DNA from: Oxalobacteraceae bacterium
GTDB lineage: Bacteria; Pseudomonadota; Gammaproteobacteria; Burkholderiales; Burkholderiaceae_D
Length of the DNA: 10,843 bases
Direction: 5' to 3'
Assembly (NCBI GenBank): GCA_027485535.1
Contig: JAIXQV010000093.1
Location: forward strand, 1 to 10,843
Part shown: piece by piece, positions 1 through 7,682 of the stretch
How the letters are laid out: every line of letters begins with the position of its first letter
Numbering within the stretch: the stretch's first letter is position 1
Translations under genes and position numbers: made by a program
The notes under the pieces: generated by a model
The model's input: only the letters and a program-made list of their open reading frames with translations
Databases searched by the model: none
Told to the model about the DNA's origin: nothing

Positions 1-632
1 ACCATAGCGATACGACAGCACTCGCAGCTGTAGTCGGCCAACTTGGTGTCGGGTCCGAAGGTTTTTCCGTTATCGACTGATACGTTGTAGTAGACAGCCG
101 CACCGGGGTAGGCGTCCGGGTCACCGTTGGCGGCCGCCCATGCACGTTCAGCATCGCGCTTATCGATCCACATCGTGTAGAGATCTCCGCGAGCATCGAA
201 CATCAGAGATTCAAACCGATGTGTAATGAGCTGCCGATCTTGATGAACTGTGAACGGCGGTGAAAAGCTCGCCCCGCCATCGTGCGATCGAAGCATACGA
301 ATCTCGCCGGTATAGGGCTTCGCCAGTGGGCGCGTGTAGCTGATGACCACTGTACCCTTCGGCCCAAATGCGATCTTGGGCCGATTATCTCCATTGGTGG
401 CCACCACTTGATCGGCGTTGTCGATCAGGCGTGGTGCTTGCCATGACCCGTTACTCAGTTGACGACGAACGAACAACTTCCCGCGCTCAACACCCACTAT
501 CCACAAACTGCCATCAGCGGCAAATGCTGCACTGGTCGCCAGCTGAGGCTTACTGTGTGCAGCATGCTCCGCCAGCGACGGCGCGCTTTGCATCATCGTT
601 AAGCCAAACAAAAGCGCGGATAAAAATCTCAC
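1..632 (-). CDS. Secreted Asp-box (BNR/sialidase-like) protein, C-terminus cut by window edge
   Basis: A frame open for 210 codons begins at GTG (632-630) and leaves the window at base 1. The start is supported by GGAGGG six bases upstream and by a 4-nt GTGA overlap with the stop of the TonB receptor gene, which implies translational coupling. Residues 1-21 look like a signal peptide (hydrophobic LSALLFGLTMM, then SAPSLA), so the product is probably periplasmic or outside the cell. Two Asp boxes of the form S-x-D-x-G-x-[ST]-F are visible at residues 116-123 and 185-192, typical of beta-propeller BNR/sialidase folds. A Cys-Glu-Cys-Cys cluster at 203-206 is unusual for a sialidase and could bind metal. 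The fold is well supported. A true sialidase activity is not, because the catalytic residues cannot be checked in this fragment. Placement behind a TonB receptor and a DUF2946 gene suggests a role in envelope uptake or metal handling. Confidence 0.8.
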   Translation of the reverse strand, partial: MRFLSALLFGLTMMQSAPSLAEHAAHSKPQLATSAAFAADGSLWIVGVERGKLFVRRQLSNGSWQAPRLIDNADQVVATNGDNRPKIAFGPKGTVVISYTRPLAKPYTGEIRMLRSHDGGASFSPPFTVHQDRQLITHRFESLMFDARGDLYTMWIDKRDAERAWAAANGDPDAYPGAAVYYNVSVDNGKTFGPDTKLADYSCECCRIAM

Positions 633-2758
633 CACTTACCCTCCAAGCCAACATAGGCCGCGCGCGGCAATCCTGGTGAATAGACCGCCACTTGCGAGCT
701 CACTTGTGCACTGTCGGCGTAGCGTACATCAGCAAGATTCAGAACCCGACCGAACACGGTCCAACGATCATCCAGCTGCTGAGAAACTCTCAAATTGAAT
801 AAATCGTGGCCAGCATATTTACCCTCGGTGTTATTCGGCTCGAGGAAATAAGACCCGACTTTGACCCACTCAAGCTGCGCAAATGTGCCCTTCACCGGTA
901 TCCAAGTGAGGCGAATATTAGAAAGCAAACGTGGCGATGCCTCGATCTCTTTATTGCTGTAGTTGGTCGTAGCGTTAACTGCCCAATCTAGATACTGATG
1001 TTTTGCATAAACAGCCGCAGCATCAAACCGCCACATTGAATTGATCGCCCGACCAAGGCCAAATTCAACACCCTGATGTCGGGTTGATCCGTTATTGGTC
1101 TGTACCGTGACGCCCGATGAGTCACGAAATCCTAGCAAGTCATCACGTTTTTGAAGCAAGTAAGCTACTAACTCGTAGTTCCAATCCGCCTCGGTCCCGC
1201 GCATCCCGATTTCATACTGCTCAGCCAGAATTGGTCGTAGATTTAAAGCCGCATTGGCCGCACTCGCAGCACCGACACTACTGGCGACTACGCCCGATCG
1301 AAACAGCTGATTCTCCGAGGGTGTGCGAAAGCCTTGGTTATACGATGCGAACAAATGCGATGAAGCGCTCAACTGTAAGTTAGCACCGAGCTTCGGACTC
1401 AGCCGGGCAAAGCTGCGCGCAGTATCCGAAAGCTGGAAAAATCCGTTGGCATGTGTACTTGCAGCCAACTGATTATCCAAATCAAAGCGTGCGTAGTCAT
1501 AGCGTAGACCCGCTGTAACTCGCAATTGCTCTGTTGGCGAAGTTTCTATATGCGTATACGGCGCAGCGCTTTGGTAGAGCACCTTGTACTCATAGCTCCT
1601 ACCGACAATCTCATAACCAGTGAAATTCCTTCCTGCGCCAGCGCCAGTGGAACTCAGGGTTATGCGGTCCTCAGCCCGGCGACTCGGACTGTAATCCAGG
1701 TCTACGCCTGAGATCAGTCGAGTTCGGGCAGCATCGTCGAAATTTTTTCGGTAGCGAAGCATCATTCCAAACGACTGAACCGCCGTGTCTTCGATACGCC
1801 CTGTGCATTGAGGCTGTGCTAGCGCTTGCGGATTTGTACAAGAGAAATTGAATGTACCGTTTAACTCCATACGGTTGTCACGAAAGTACGGTGTCATCGT
1901 GAGCGTCTGCCCCTGCCCGATATCGCGCTCAATGGCACTGGATAAGCGCACGGCATCGACAATCCGATATGCAGGTGATCGTAAGTTTGTCGTTGGGCTA
2001 TTGAGGTACACGCTCAGTGGAAGCGGTGAGCTGGCACCAGTCTGCTGATTGATGTGGGTAGCGCCGAAGATGGTCTTGATCAGAGTCGCATCGTCCCACT
2101 CATAATCCCAGCGAAGGTTGGCACTTTGCCTATCGTAGGCAGTTCGCTCACGCCAACCATCGGTGTGCGTGATATTCAAATCTGCGCGTAGCGTGCTACG
2201 ACCGATGCGGCCACTATCAATGCCACCTAATAATCTCGCCCAGCCAAAGCTGCCGCCCTCGATCGACATATCCGCACCGGCCTTCTCTCGAGGTGTTCGA
2301 GTAAGTACGTTGATGGTGCCGCCAATGGCATCCGAGCCGTAAAGAGCGCTACCGATACCGCGAACAACTTCAACACCGCCAGCGGTAGGAATGTTCAACT
2401 CATACAGCGCGTTATGGTTGAAATTGCCTGTGGCGCGAATCGGTATGCCATCCTCTAAAAAAAGATACAGCGGGCTGGTGGTGAATCCATGCCGAATGGC
2501 AGTGGTATGCCCTTCGCCATTGGTCACGCCAATCGCAACCCCTGGGATCTGCCCAAGTAATTGCTGGGGGTGAGAGGGCCTGTTCTGCTCGATCGCTTTG
2601 CGGCTGATGATCCCCACCGCTGAGGGCGTCTCCGATAGCAAAGTCTGCTCCCGGGTACCCGTGACCGTGACAGGCGCCAATGTCGTATTTTCTTCAGTAG
2701 CGAACGCCGCACTTGCCATGGTCGCGGCAGCGATCGCACAAACAATGGGTTTGCGCAT
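629..2758 (-). CDS. TonB-dependent outer-membrane receptor
   Basis: This gene encodes a 709-aa gated outer-membrane beta-barrel that imports a ligand using TonB/ExbBD energy. An ATG at 2758 with GGAG six bases upstream is preferred over an in-frame start six codons earlier, because it places a clean signal peptide at the N-terminus (cleavage near Ala20). A TonB box (APVTVTG, about residues 28-34) follows, then a plug domain (about 40-150) with the usual LLGQIPGV, VVRGIGSALYGSDAIGGTINV and similar segments, then the barrel. The final residue is Trp after YVGLEGK, the aromatic C-terminus expected for BAM-assembled barrels. Length is normal for the family. It lies between a DUF2946 gene (64-nt gap) and an Asp-box protein gene (4-nt overlap), so it is likely in an operon with them. 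The ligand is unknown. The DUF2946 neighbour hints at copper, but I see no Met-rich loops like those of OprC/NosA receptors. Vitamin B12 or siderophore receptors share the same layout. Confidence 0.93.
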   Translation of the reverse strand: MRKPIVCAIAAATMASAAFATEENTTLAPVTVTGTREQTLLSETPSAVGIISRKAIEQNRPSHPQQLLGQIPGVAIGVTNGEGHTTAIRHGFTTSPLYLFLEDGIPIRATGNFNHNALYELNIPTAGGVEVVRGIGSALYGSDAIGGTINVLTRTPREKAGADMSIEGGSFGWARLLGGIDSGRIGRSTLRADLNITHTDGWRERTAYDRQSANLRWDYEWDDATLIKTIFGATHINQQTGASSPLPLSVYLNSPTTNLRSPAYRIVDAVRLSSAIERDIGQGQTLTMTPYFRDNRMELNGTFNFSCTNPQALAQPQCTGRIEDTAVQSFGMMLRYRKNFDDAARTRLISGVDLDYSPSRRAEDRITLSSTGAGAGRNFTGYEIVGRSYEYKVLYQSAAPYTHIETSPTEQLRVTAGLRYDYARFDLDNQLAASTHANGFFQLSDTARSFARLSPKLGANLQLSASSHLFASYNQGFRTPSENQLFRSGVVASSVGAASAANAALNLRPILAEQYEIGMRGTEADWNYELVAYLLQKRDDLLGFRDSSGVTVQTNNGSTRHQGVEFGLGRAINSMWRFDAAAVYAKHQYLDWAVNATTNYSNKEIEASPRLLSNIRLTWIPVKGTFAQLEWVKVGSYFLEPNNTEGKYAGHDLFNLRVSQQLDDRWTVFGRVLNLADVRYADSAQVSSQVAVYSPGLPRAAYVGLEGKW

Positions 2759-2822
2759 AAAACTCTCCAGTAACAATAGCTAGCCAGCCGCATGAGCGAC
2801 TAGGCAAGAAACCGACTTTGCT

Positions 2823-3185
2823 TTAGGAGAGGGCTGGCGGCGCGCGTGAGCGCTGTGCATGACCGGGGAACACGCCGAAGGCGTCAACCCGCTTTGGGAC
2901 TAGGTAGGTAGTGGCTGCAAGAGCCGTTAGATAGCGTTGAACATCAAATTCAGGCGCTGCGCCAGTCGCCGCGCAAAGTACGCAGTGATCAGCTGGACTG
3001 TGTTGCTGAGCTAGTGAGCCTTGATCAAGCTGTACCCACTTCACACCCGAGCTAGCGCACACCTCGATCCAGCGATGGGATGCGTCGGCCGCCGCGCCGC
3101 CCAATGCCGGCAGCAGCGTCTGCATAAGCAGCGCCAGCAGCAGCAAGCCAGAGAGATATCGGCGACGGATGAGCTGAAATGACAT
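2823..3185 (-). CDS. Small exported DUF2946-type protein
   Basis: This is a 120-aa protein with an Arg-rich start (residues 6-8, LIRRRYL), a hydrophobic segment (LSGLLLLALLMQTLLPALGG) and then a soluble part. The N-terminus reads as a signal peptide or single membrane anchor. Cysteines in WIEVCASSGVKW and in HCVLCAATG fit the DUF2946 pattern of one Cys followed by an H-C-x-x-C unit. I recall this family next to TonB-dependent copper receptors and other copper genes, but its biochemistry is not defined. The start is ambiguous: ATG at 3185 gives the best signal peptide but has no good RBS, while an in-frame GTG at 3203 lies close behind GAGG and would add six residues. It is the first gene of the leftward operon, 64 nt ahead of the TonB receptor. 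Confidence 0.75.
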   Translation of the reverse strand: MSFQLIRRRYLSGLLLLALLMQTLLPALGGAAADASHRWIEVCASSGVKWVQLDQGSLAQQHSPADHCVLCAATGAAPEFDVQRYLTALAATTYLVPKRVDAFGVFPGHAQRSRAPPALS

Positions 3186-3203
3186 GGGCGCGGAGATTAT
3201 CAC

Positions 3204-3585
3204 GACTCCTCACGTCGAGCAGAAACCCCACGTGGCTTGGCGCGAGGCCGGCCGAGCCAGAGCAGCGCTTAATTCAGGATTTTTTGAGGTGCAATCACGG
3301 GATATCTAGTGTCCAACACCACTATCAGAAGGCATTAAAAGCTATGTAAGCGCTCACTATATTATTGATTTCCTAAGGTTTTTGGGCGATCACCAAATCA
3401 GCTGTGTTACATTTGGGAAAGAGTGGCTTGTAGTCGATTCAAACCCCACCAGCAAGAGCGTGCGCTTTGATAAAACGCTAACGGTGTTTGGGAAATTTGC
3501 GATCTCGTATGCGTACGTTGTTATTGCTGCATTGCAGAAATCCTGCGGCAGCGACACAATGCGAGCGTTCTGATTGAGGGTCACC
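3204..3585. other. Intergenic region between divergent operons
   Basis: These 382 nt separate the leftward DUF2946/TonB operon from phaZ and must hold promoters for both directions. I see no convincing gene. A 63-codon frame from a TTG at 3382 and an overlapping 65-codon frame on the other strand lack good start signals and recognisable protein character. The left part is GC-rich, with a GGCCGGCC palindrome and an imperfect inverted repeat around 3233-3260. The right part is more AT-rich and holds the candidate promoter listed separately. No riboswitch, tRNA or insertion sequence was recognised. Confidence 0.6.
3335..3363 (+). promoter_or_regulatory. Candidate sigma70 promoter upstream of phaZ
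   Basis: TTAAAA (3335-3340, 4/6 to the -35 consensus) and TATATT (3358-3363, 5/6 to the -10 consensus) are separated by exactly 17 nt. Transcription would start near 3370 and leave a leader of roughly 215 nt before phaZ. The match is modest and in AT-rich DNA, so it could be chance. No operator was recognised. Confidence 0.3.
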
Positions 3586-4824
3586 ATGCTCTACCAACTG
3601 CACGAAATGCACAAAACGTTGCTCAGCCCCCTGGTTCAGTGGGCCGAGGCTTCGTCGAAACTCTTTACCAACCCAGTCTCGCCCTTCGCGCACACGCCCT
3701 TTGCACAGCGTATCGCGGCCGGCTACGAGCTGATGTTTAGGCTTGGTAAGGAATACGAAAAGCCAGCTTTTGGTATTCACCACACCGAAATCAATGGTGT
3801 GCGCACCGCCATCATTGAAGACGTGGTGCTCGATAAGCCTTTCTGCAAGCTGCTGCACTTCCGCAAGGATCGTCACGCACCACAGCTGAAAAATCTGCAG
3901 CAGCCCAAGGTACTGGTCGTCGCTCCGCTATCTGGCCATCACGCCACGCTGCTGCGCGACACCGTGCGAACCCTGCTCACCGAATACGATGTCTACATCA
4001 CCGACTGGACCGATGCGCGCATGGTGCCGCTGGAGCATGGCGCATTCCACTTGCATGACTACATCTACTATGTGCAGGAATTTATCCGCTTCCTTGGTAA
4101 AGATTTGCATGTAATTTCGGTGTGTCAACCCACCGTTCCGGTACTGGCAGCGATCTCGCTGATGTCGAGTGCTAAAGAACCGGTGCTACCGAAAACCATG
4201 ATCATGATGGGTGGCCCGATTGACCCGCGAGCCTCGCCAACGGCAGTCAATGATCTCGCTACCAACAAGGCCTACAACTGGTTCGAGAACAACGTGATCT
4301 ACAGCGTGCCGCCGAACTACCCCGGCTATGGTCGCCGCGTCTATCCTGGTTTCTTGCAGCACGCCGGATTCGTTGCAATGAACCCACGCCGGCATGCGCA
4401 AAGCCACTGGGAGTTTTACTTGCATCTGCGTGAGGGTGATAACGAGTCCGCAGAGGAGCATCGCAAGTTTTACGATGAATACAACGCTGTACTCGATATG
4501 CCTGCCGAGTACTACCTTGAGACCATCAAGACGGTGTTTCAGGACCATGCGCTGCCACTAGGCACATGGGAAGTCGAGGGCAAGCTGGTCAAGCCACAAG
4601 ACATCAAACAAGTTGCGCTGTTGACGATTGAAGGTGAGCTGGACGATATCTCCGGCCCGGGCCAGACTCGTGCAGCGCACGACCTGTGTACCGGCATCCC
4701 CAAGCAGAAGAAGCAGCATTACACCGCACCGAAGTGTGGGCATTACGGTATTTTTTCCGGCAGACGCTGGCGCGAGATGATCGCACCGCGCATCGGCGAG
4801 TTCATCCGCGGACACGCTGATTAG
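3586..4824 (+). CDS. phaZ: Intracellular polyhydroxybutyrate depolymerase PhaZ
   Basis: This 412-aa cytosolic alpha/beta-hydrolase breaks down stored PHB granules. The start MLYQLHEMHKTLL and the overall sequence follow the Cupriavidus necator PhaZ1 family closely, with matching length (about 410-420 aa). Known family features are visible: PLSGHHATLLRDTVRTLL, the ITDWTDARMVP block, and VISVCQPTVP with the active-site Cys at residue 180 in place of the lipase-box Ser. An Asp in VEGELDDISGPGQT and a His in KCGHYGIFSGRRWRE are candidates for the rest of the triad. There is no signal peptide, which fits an intracellular enzyme. ATG 3586 is chosen because GAGGG lies five bases upstream; an upstream in-frame TTG (3574) overlaps that RBS. 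The gene is monocistronic in appearance, followed by a stable hairpin. It implies that the host makes PHB. Confidence 0.97.
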   Translation: MLYQLHEMHKTLLSPLVQWAEASSKLFTNPVSPFAHTPFAQRIAAGYELMFRLGKEYEKPAFGIHHTEINGVRTAIIEDVVLDKPFCKLLHFRKDRHAPQLKNLQQPKVLVVAPLSGHHATLLRDTVRTLLTEYDVYITDWTDARMVPLEHGAFHLHDYIYYVQEFIRFLGKDLHVISVCQPTVPVLAAISLMSSAKEPVLPKTMIMMGGPIDPRASPTAVNDLATNKAYNWFENNVIYSVPPNYPGYGRRVYPGFLQHAGFVAMNPRRHAQSHWEFYLHLREGDNESAEEHRKFYDEYNAVLDMPAEYYLETIKTVFQDHALPLGTWEVEGKLVKPQDIKQVALLTIEGELDDISGPGQTRAAHDLCTGIPKQKKQHYTAPKCGHYGIFSGRRWREMIAPRIGEFIRGHAD

Positions 4825-4840
4825 GACAGAAATCCCTGCA

Positions 4841-4864
4841 GCAGCCACCGGCCATGGTGGCTGC
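4841..4864 (+). terminator. Stable hairpin after phaZ, possible terminator
   Basis: A perfect 9-bp inverted repeat, GCAGCCACC (4841-4849) and GGTGGCTGC (4856-4864), encloses a 6-nt loop 17 nt after the phaZ stop. It is GC-rich and well placed to end the phaZ transcript or protect its 3' end. No U-run follows on either strand, so it is not a canonical rho-independent terminator. Confidence 0.45.
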
Positions 4865-4909
4865 CCTGCTCAGCTCTCGTTTACACCAAATATCGGATAA
4901 TGTCGGGCC

Positions 4910-5611
4910 ATGTCCGACTCATCCAAGACACTCGCCGATCGCATTGAAGATCTGCTGCCCCAAACGCAGTGCACCAAGTGCGGCTATCCCGCTTGTCGCC
5001 CCTACGCCGAGGCCATCGCTGCCGATAGCGCGAACTATAACCAGTGCCCCCCTGGGGGTGCCGAGGGTGTAGCCCGTATCGCGGCACTACTCGGCAAGCC
5101 CGTCATTCCAATTAATCCCGTACACGGCATAGAACGTGAGCGGCCGGTTGCGGTGATCGACGAAAGCGCCTGTATCGGTTGTACGCTGTGTATTCAGGCC
5201 TGTCCGGTGGATGCGATTGTCGGCGCAGCCAAGCAAATGCATACCGTGATTGCCTCGCTATGTACTGGCTGTGATTTATGTGTGCCACCGTGTCCGGTCG
5301 ATTGCATCGATATGCAAGCCGCTACGCCAGATAGAACCGGATGGGCCGCGTGGTCTCAAGCGGATGCGGATGCCGCGCGTGTCCGGCATGATGCGCGCAC
5401 ATCGCGACTGCAACGCGAAAAGCAAGAAAACGATGCGCGTCTGGCGGCCAAAGCGCTTGCCAAACTCGCCGAGGTGGATGCGTCAAATGCGCAGACCGAT
5501 GCTGAGCGCGCAGAGAAAGAACGCAAGCGCGCCATCATTCAAGCGGCCATCGAGCGCTCGCGTCAGCAAAAAGAAGCAGCACCAGCAGCACCGCCTGAGA
5601 AAAAACCATGA
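4910..5611 (+). CDS. rsxB: RsxB/RnfB-type ferredoxin, soluble short-context form
   Basis: This is a 233-aa iron-sulfur electron carrier related to subunit B of the Rnf/Rsx complex. Cys21, Cys24, Cys29 and Cys46 form the RnfB-type cluster site (CTKCGYPAC...CPPGG). Two classical 4Fe-4S ferredoxin motifs follow, with Cys88/91/94/98 and Cys118/121/124/128. The N-terminal membrane anchor of canonical RnfB is absent: the protein starts directly with a polar stretch before the first cluster. Residues about 150-233 form an Ala/Glu/Lys/Arg-rich, coiled-coil-like tail ending in AAPAAPPEKKP. No rnfA, C, D, G or E gene is nearby. The RBS at ATG 4910 is weak. The stop overlaps the nth start by 4 nt (ATGA), so the two are translationally coupled. 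A role in delivering electrons or supporting cluster state in Nth or SoxR is possible but is inference. Confidence 0.9.
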   Translation: MSDSSKTLADRIEDLLPQTQCTKCGYPACRPYAEAIAADSANYNQCPPGGAEGVARIAALLGKPVIPINPVHGIERERPVAVIDESACIGCTLCIQACPVDAIVGAAKQMHTVIASLCTGCDLCVPPCPVDCIDMQAATPDRTGWAAWSQADADAARVRHDARTSRLQREKQENDARLAAKALAKLAEVDASNAQTDAERAEKERKRAIIQAAIERSRQQKEAAPAAPPEKKP

Positions 5612-6258
5612 ACGCAGATAAACGCCATCAGATTTTTGAGCGCCTGCGAGCAGCCAACCCACACCCCACCACCGAGCTCGAGTACACCACCCCGTTTGAA
5701 TTACTGATCGCGGTGATTCTGTCTGCACAGGCAACGGATGTATCAGTCAACAAAGCAACACGCAAGCTCTACCCGGTTGCAAATACCCCCGCATCGATTT
5801 ATGCACTGGGTGTCGACGGTCTGATTCCCTATGTTCAAACCATAGGCTTGTACAAGACCAAAGCTAAAAATGTCATCGAGACCTGCCGCTTGCTGGTCGA
5901 GCAGCATGATGGGCAAGTACCGCGTGAACGTGAGGCATTACAGGCATTGCCCGGCGTCGGCCGTAAAACTGCCAACGTTGTATTAAATACCGCGTTTGGC
6001 GTGCCCGCGATGGCAGTGGACACCCACATCTTTCGGGTCTCGAACCGCACCGGCATTGCACCCGGTAAAAATGTCGATATCGTCGAGCAAAAGCTGATGA
6101 AATTCGTGCCGTCTGAGTTCTTGATGGATGCGCATCACTGGTTGATCCTGCATGGTCGCTACACTTGCCTCGCCCGCACGCCGCAGTGCTGGAACTGCGT
6201 GATCCTGGATTTATGTGAGTTTCGTAAAAAGACGCCGGCGCCGAGCAAGGCCATTTAA
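5608..6258 (+). CDS. nth: Endonuclease III (DNA glycosylase/AP lyase)
   Basis: This 216-aa bifunctional base-excision repair enzyme removes oxidised pyrimidines and nicks the abasic site. The helix-hairpin-helix is at LPGVGRKTANVV with catalytic Lys120, and the catalytic Asp is Asp138 in VDTHIFRVSNR; both carry the same numbers as in E. coli Nth. The C-terminal 4Fe-4S site is intact, with Cys187, Cys194, Cys197 and Cys203 in the C-x6-C-x2-C-x5-C spacing. N-terminal segments ELLIAVILSAQATDVSVN and IGLYKTKAKNV are typical. Length is close to that of the E. coli enzyme. It is co-translated with the upstream ferredoxin gene through a 4-nt overlap and followed 34 nt later by a DUF1841 gene. All key residues are present, so it should be active. 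Confidence 0.98.
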   Translation: MNADKRHQIFERLRAANPHPTTELEYTTPFELLIAVILSAQATDVSVNKATRKLYPVANTPASIYALGVDGLIPYVQTIGLYKTKAKNVIETCRLLVEQHDGQVPREREALQALPGVGRKTANVVLNTAFGVPAMAVDTHIFRVSNRTGIAPGKNVDIVEQKLMKFVPSEFLMDAHHWLILHGRYTCLARTPQCWNCVILDLCEFRKKTPAPSKAI

Positions 6259-6292
6259 CGAGTACTCAGCAACAGAACCCGAATGAATTGTG

Positions 6293-6718
6293 ATGTTTAA
6301 TCCCAGCCGAGAAGAAGTCCGCCGATTTTTCTGTGACACTTGGCAGAAAACCAAGCTCAGCTCGCCACTCACCCCGCTGGAGGCGATCGCGCGTGACTGG
6401 TTGCTGCAACATCCTGAGTATGAAAGCCTGCTATCCGACCCTGAAATAGCGGAAGCAAGCGACTTCGATATCGGTCAGGGACAATCCAATCCATTTTTGC
6501 ATCTGTCGATGCACCTCTCCATCGCCGAACAAATCTCGATCGATCAGCCGAGCGGCATACGCGATGCATTCCAACAGCTAGCTGGCCGTCTGGGCGAGCA
6601 CGAGGCCCATCATCAGATCATGGAATGTCTAGGCGAGATGCTGTGGGCATCGCAACGCAATGGCACGCCGCCTGATGGGGAAAGCTATGTCGAGTGCATA
6701 CGCCGCCGAACGCGCTGA
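6293..6718 (+). CDS. DUF1841 family protein of unknown function
   Basis: This 141-aa cytosolic, mostly helical protein has no signal peptide or membrane segment. The block NPFLHLSMHLSIAEQISIDQPSGIR (residues about 65-89) and the His/Glu-rich GEHEAHHQIMECLGEMLW (about 101-118) are the hallmarks I associate with DUF1841, a short family often found beside nth in beta- and gammaproteobacteria. The conserved His and Glu residues could bind metal, but that is inference. ATG 6293 is preferred to the GTG directly before it (6290). No strong RBS is visible. It begins 34 nt after nth and is probably in the same transcript. Confidence 0.85.
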   Translation: MFNPSREEVRRFFCDTWQKTKLSSPLTPLEAIARDWLLQHPEYESLLSDPEIAEASDFDIGQGQSNPFLHLSMHLSIAEQISIDQPSGIRDAFQQLAGRLGEHEAHHQIMECLGEMLWASQRNGTPPDGESYVECIRRRTR

Positions 6719-6800
6719 GCCATCGGTCAATAACCTCGCTCGTTTATACTCGACGACATAATCATTGTCTTAATACTTCATCCTTCCAGAATCTACGACC

Positions 6801-7655
6801 ATGACCACCCCTAAGCGCTTTGACGGCTCCGAACAGTATGTGGCCACCCAAGATCTGAAACTCGCGGTCAATGCCGCGTTAACGCTGCAGCGGCCTCTCC
6901 TGATCAAGGGTGAACCCGGTACCGGCAAGACCATGCTGGCTGAGGAGGTTGCTGCCGCGCTCGATATGCCACTACTGCAGTGGCATATCAAGTCCACTAC
7001 CAAGGCGCAGCAAGGTCTGTATGAGTACGATGCAGTTTCACGCTTGCGCGACTCGCAACTCGGCGACGAGCGAGTCAAAGATATCCATAACTACATCGTC
7101 AAAGGTGTGCTGTGGCAGGCCTTCACTACTGATCAGCCGGTGGTGCTGTTGATTGATGAAATCGACAAGGCAGATATCGAGTTTCCGAATGACTTGCTGC
7201 GCGAACTCGACCGCATGGAATTTTATGTCTACGAGACACGCGAGATGGTGCGTGCCAAGCACCGCCCACTGGTCATCATCACCTCGAATAATGAAAAAGA
7301 ACTGCCCGATGCTTTCTTACGGCGTTGCTTCTTCCATTACATAAAATTTCCGGATAAAGAGACGATGCAGCAAATCGTCGACGTGCACTTCCCAAGGATC
7401 AAGAAAGATCTGCTATCAGCGGCATTACACGCGTTTTTCGAGATGCGCGAGATTCCTGGCCTGAAGAAGAAACCGTCAACCTCCGAATTACTGGACTGGC
7501 TGAAGCTCTTATTGGCTGAAGATATTCCTGCTGATGTATTGCACTCGAAAGGTAAAGACAATGTTGTGCCGCCACTGCATGGTGCGCTCCTGAAAAACGA
7601 GCAAGATATTCATTTGTTCGAGCGACTAGTATTCATGTCGCGCAATAACCGCTGA
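6801..7655 (+). CDS. MoxR-family AAA+ ATPase
   Basis: This 284-aa cytosolic ATPase belongs to the MoxR group of AAA+ chaperone-like proteins, which act with a VWA-domain partner to activate or remodel target proteins. Walker A is GEPGTGKT (residues 37-44) and Walker B is VVLLIDE (114-120). Sensor 1 is in ITSNNEKELP (Asn163/164), and arginine-finger candidates Arg174/175 follow in AFLRRC. The C-terminal lid spans about 185-284. All nucleotide-handling residues are present. The length suits the shorter MoxR subfamilies. A VWA protein gene starts 27 nt downstream, the usual pairing. The 82-nt gap upstream suggests its own promoter, though none is clear to me. The client protein is unknown from this context: no cox, mox or nor genes are nearby. 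Confidence 0.92.
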   Translation: MTTPKRFDGSEQYVATQDLKLAVNAALTLQRPLLIKGEPGTGKTMLAEEVAAALDMPLLQWHIKSTTKAQQGLYEYDAVSRLRDSQLGDERVKDIHNYIVKGVLWQAFTTDQPVVLLIDEIDKADIEFPNDLLRELDRMEFYVYETREMVRAKHRPLVIITSNNEKELPDAFLRRCFFHYIKFPDKETMQQIVDVHFPRIKKDLLSAALHAFFEMREIPGLKKKPSTSELLDWLKLLLAEDIPADVLHSKGKDNVVPPLHGALLKNEQDIHLFERLVFMSRNNR

Positions 7656-7682
7656 TAGCTTACCGAGCATAGTGCAAGCATC

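Noticed and set aside
2759..2776. Longer TonB receptor start (six extra codons, MLLESF)
   Set aside because: This start lies upstream of the GGAG that serves ATG 2758, and it would bury the signal peptide behind extra polar residues.
1117..2793. Several 60-90 codon frames antisense or out of frame to the TonB receptor
   Set aside because: They are shadows of the receptor coding sequence, with no independent start signals or domains.
3430..3455. GTCGATTCAAACCCCACC looked briefly like a tRNA T-arm
   Set aside because: The T-loop does not match GGTTCRANYCC on either strand, and no acceptor or anticodon stem could be placed around it.
3382..3573. 63-codon frame upstream of phaZ, starting with TTG, and a 65-codon frame on the opposite strand (3390-3587)
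   Set aside because: Rare or missing start signals, no convincing RBS, no family resemblance, and the two overlap each other. The opposite-strand frame also covers the phaZ start. The VGFEST-like peptide looks like a chance translation of GC-balanced non-coding DNA.
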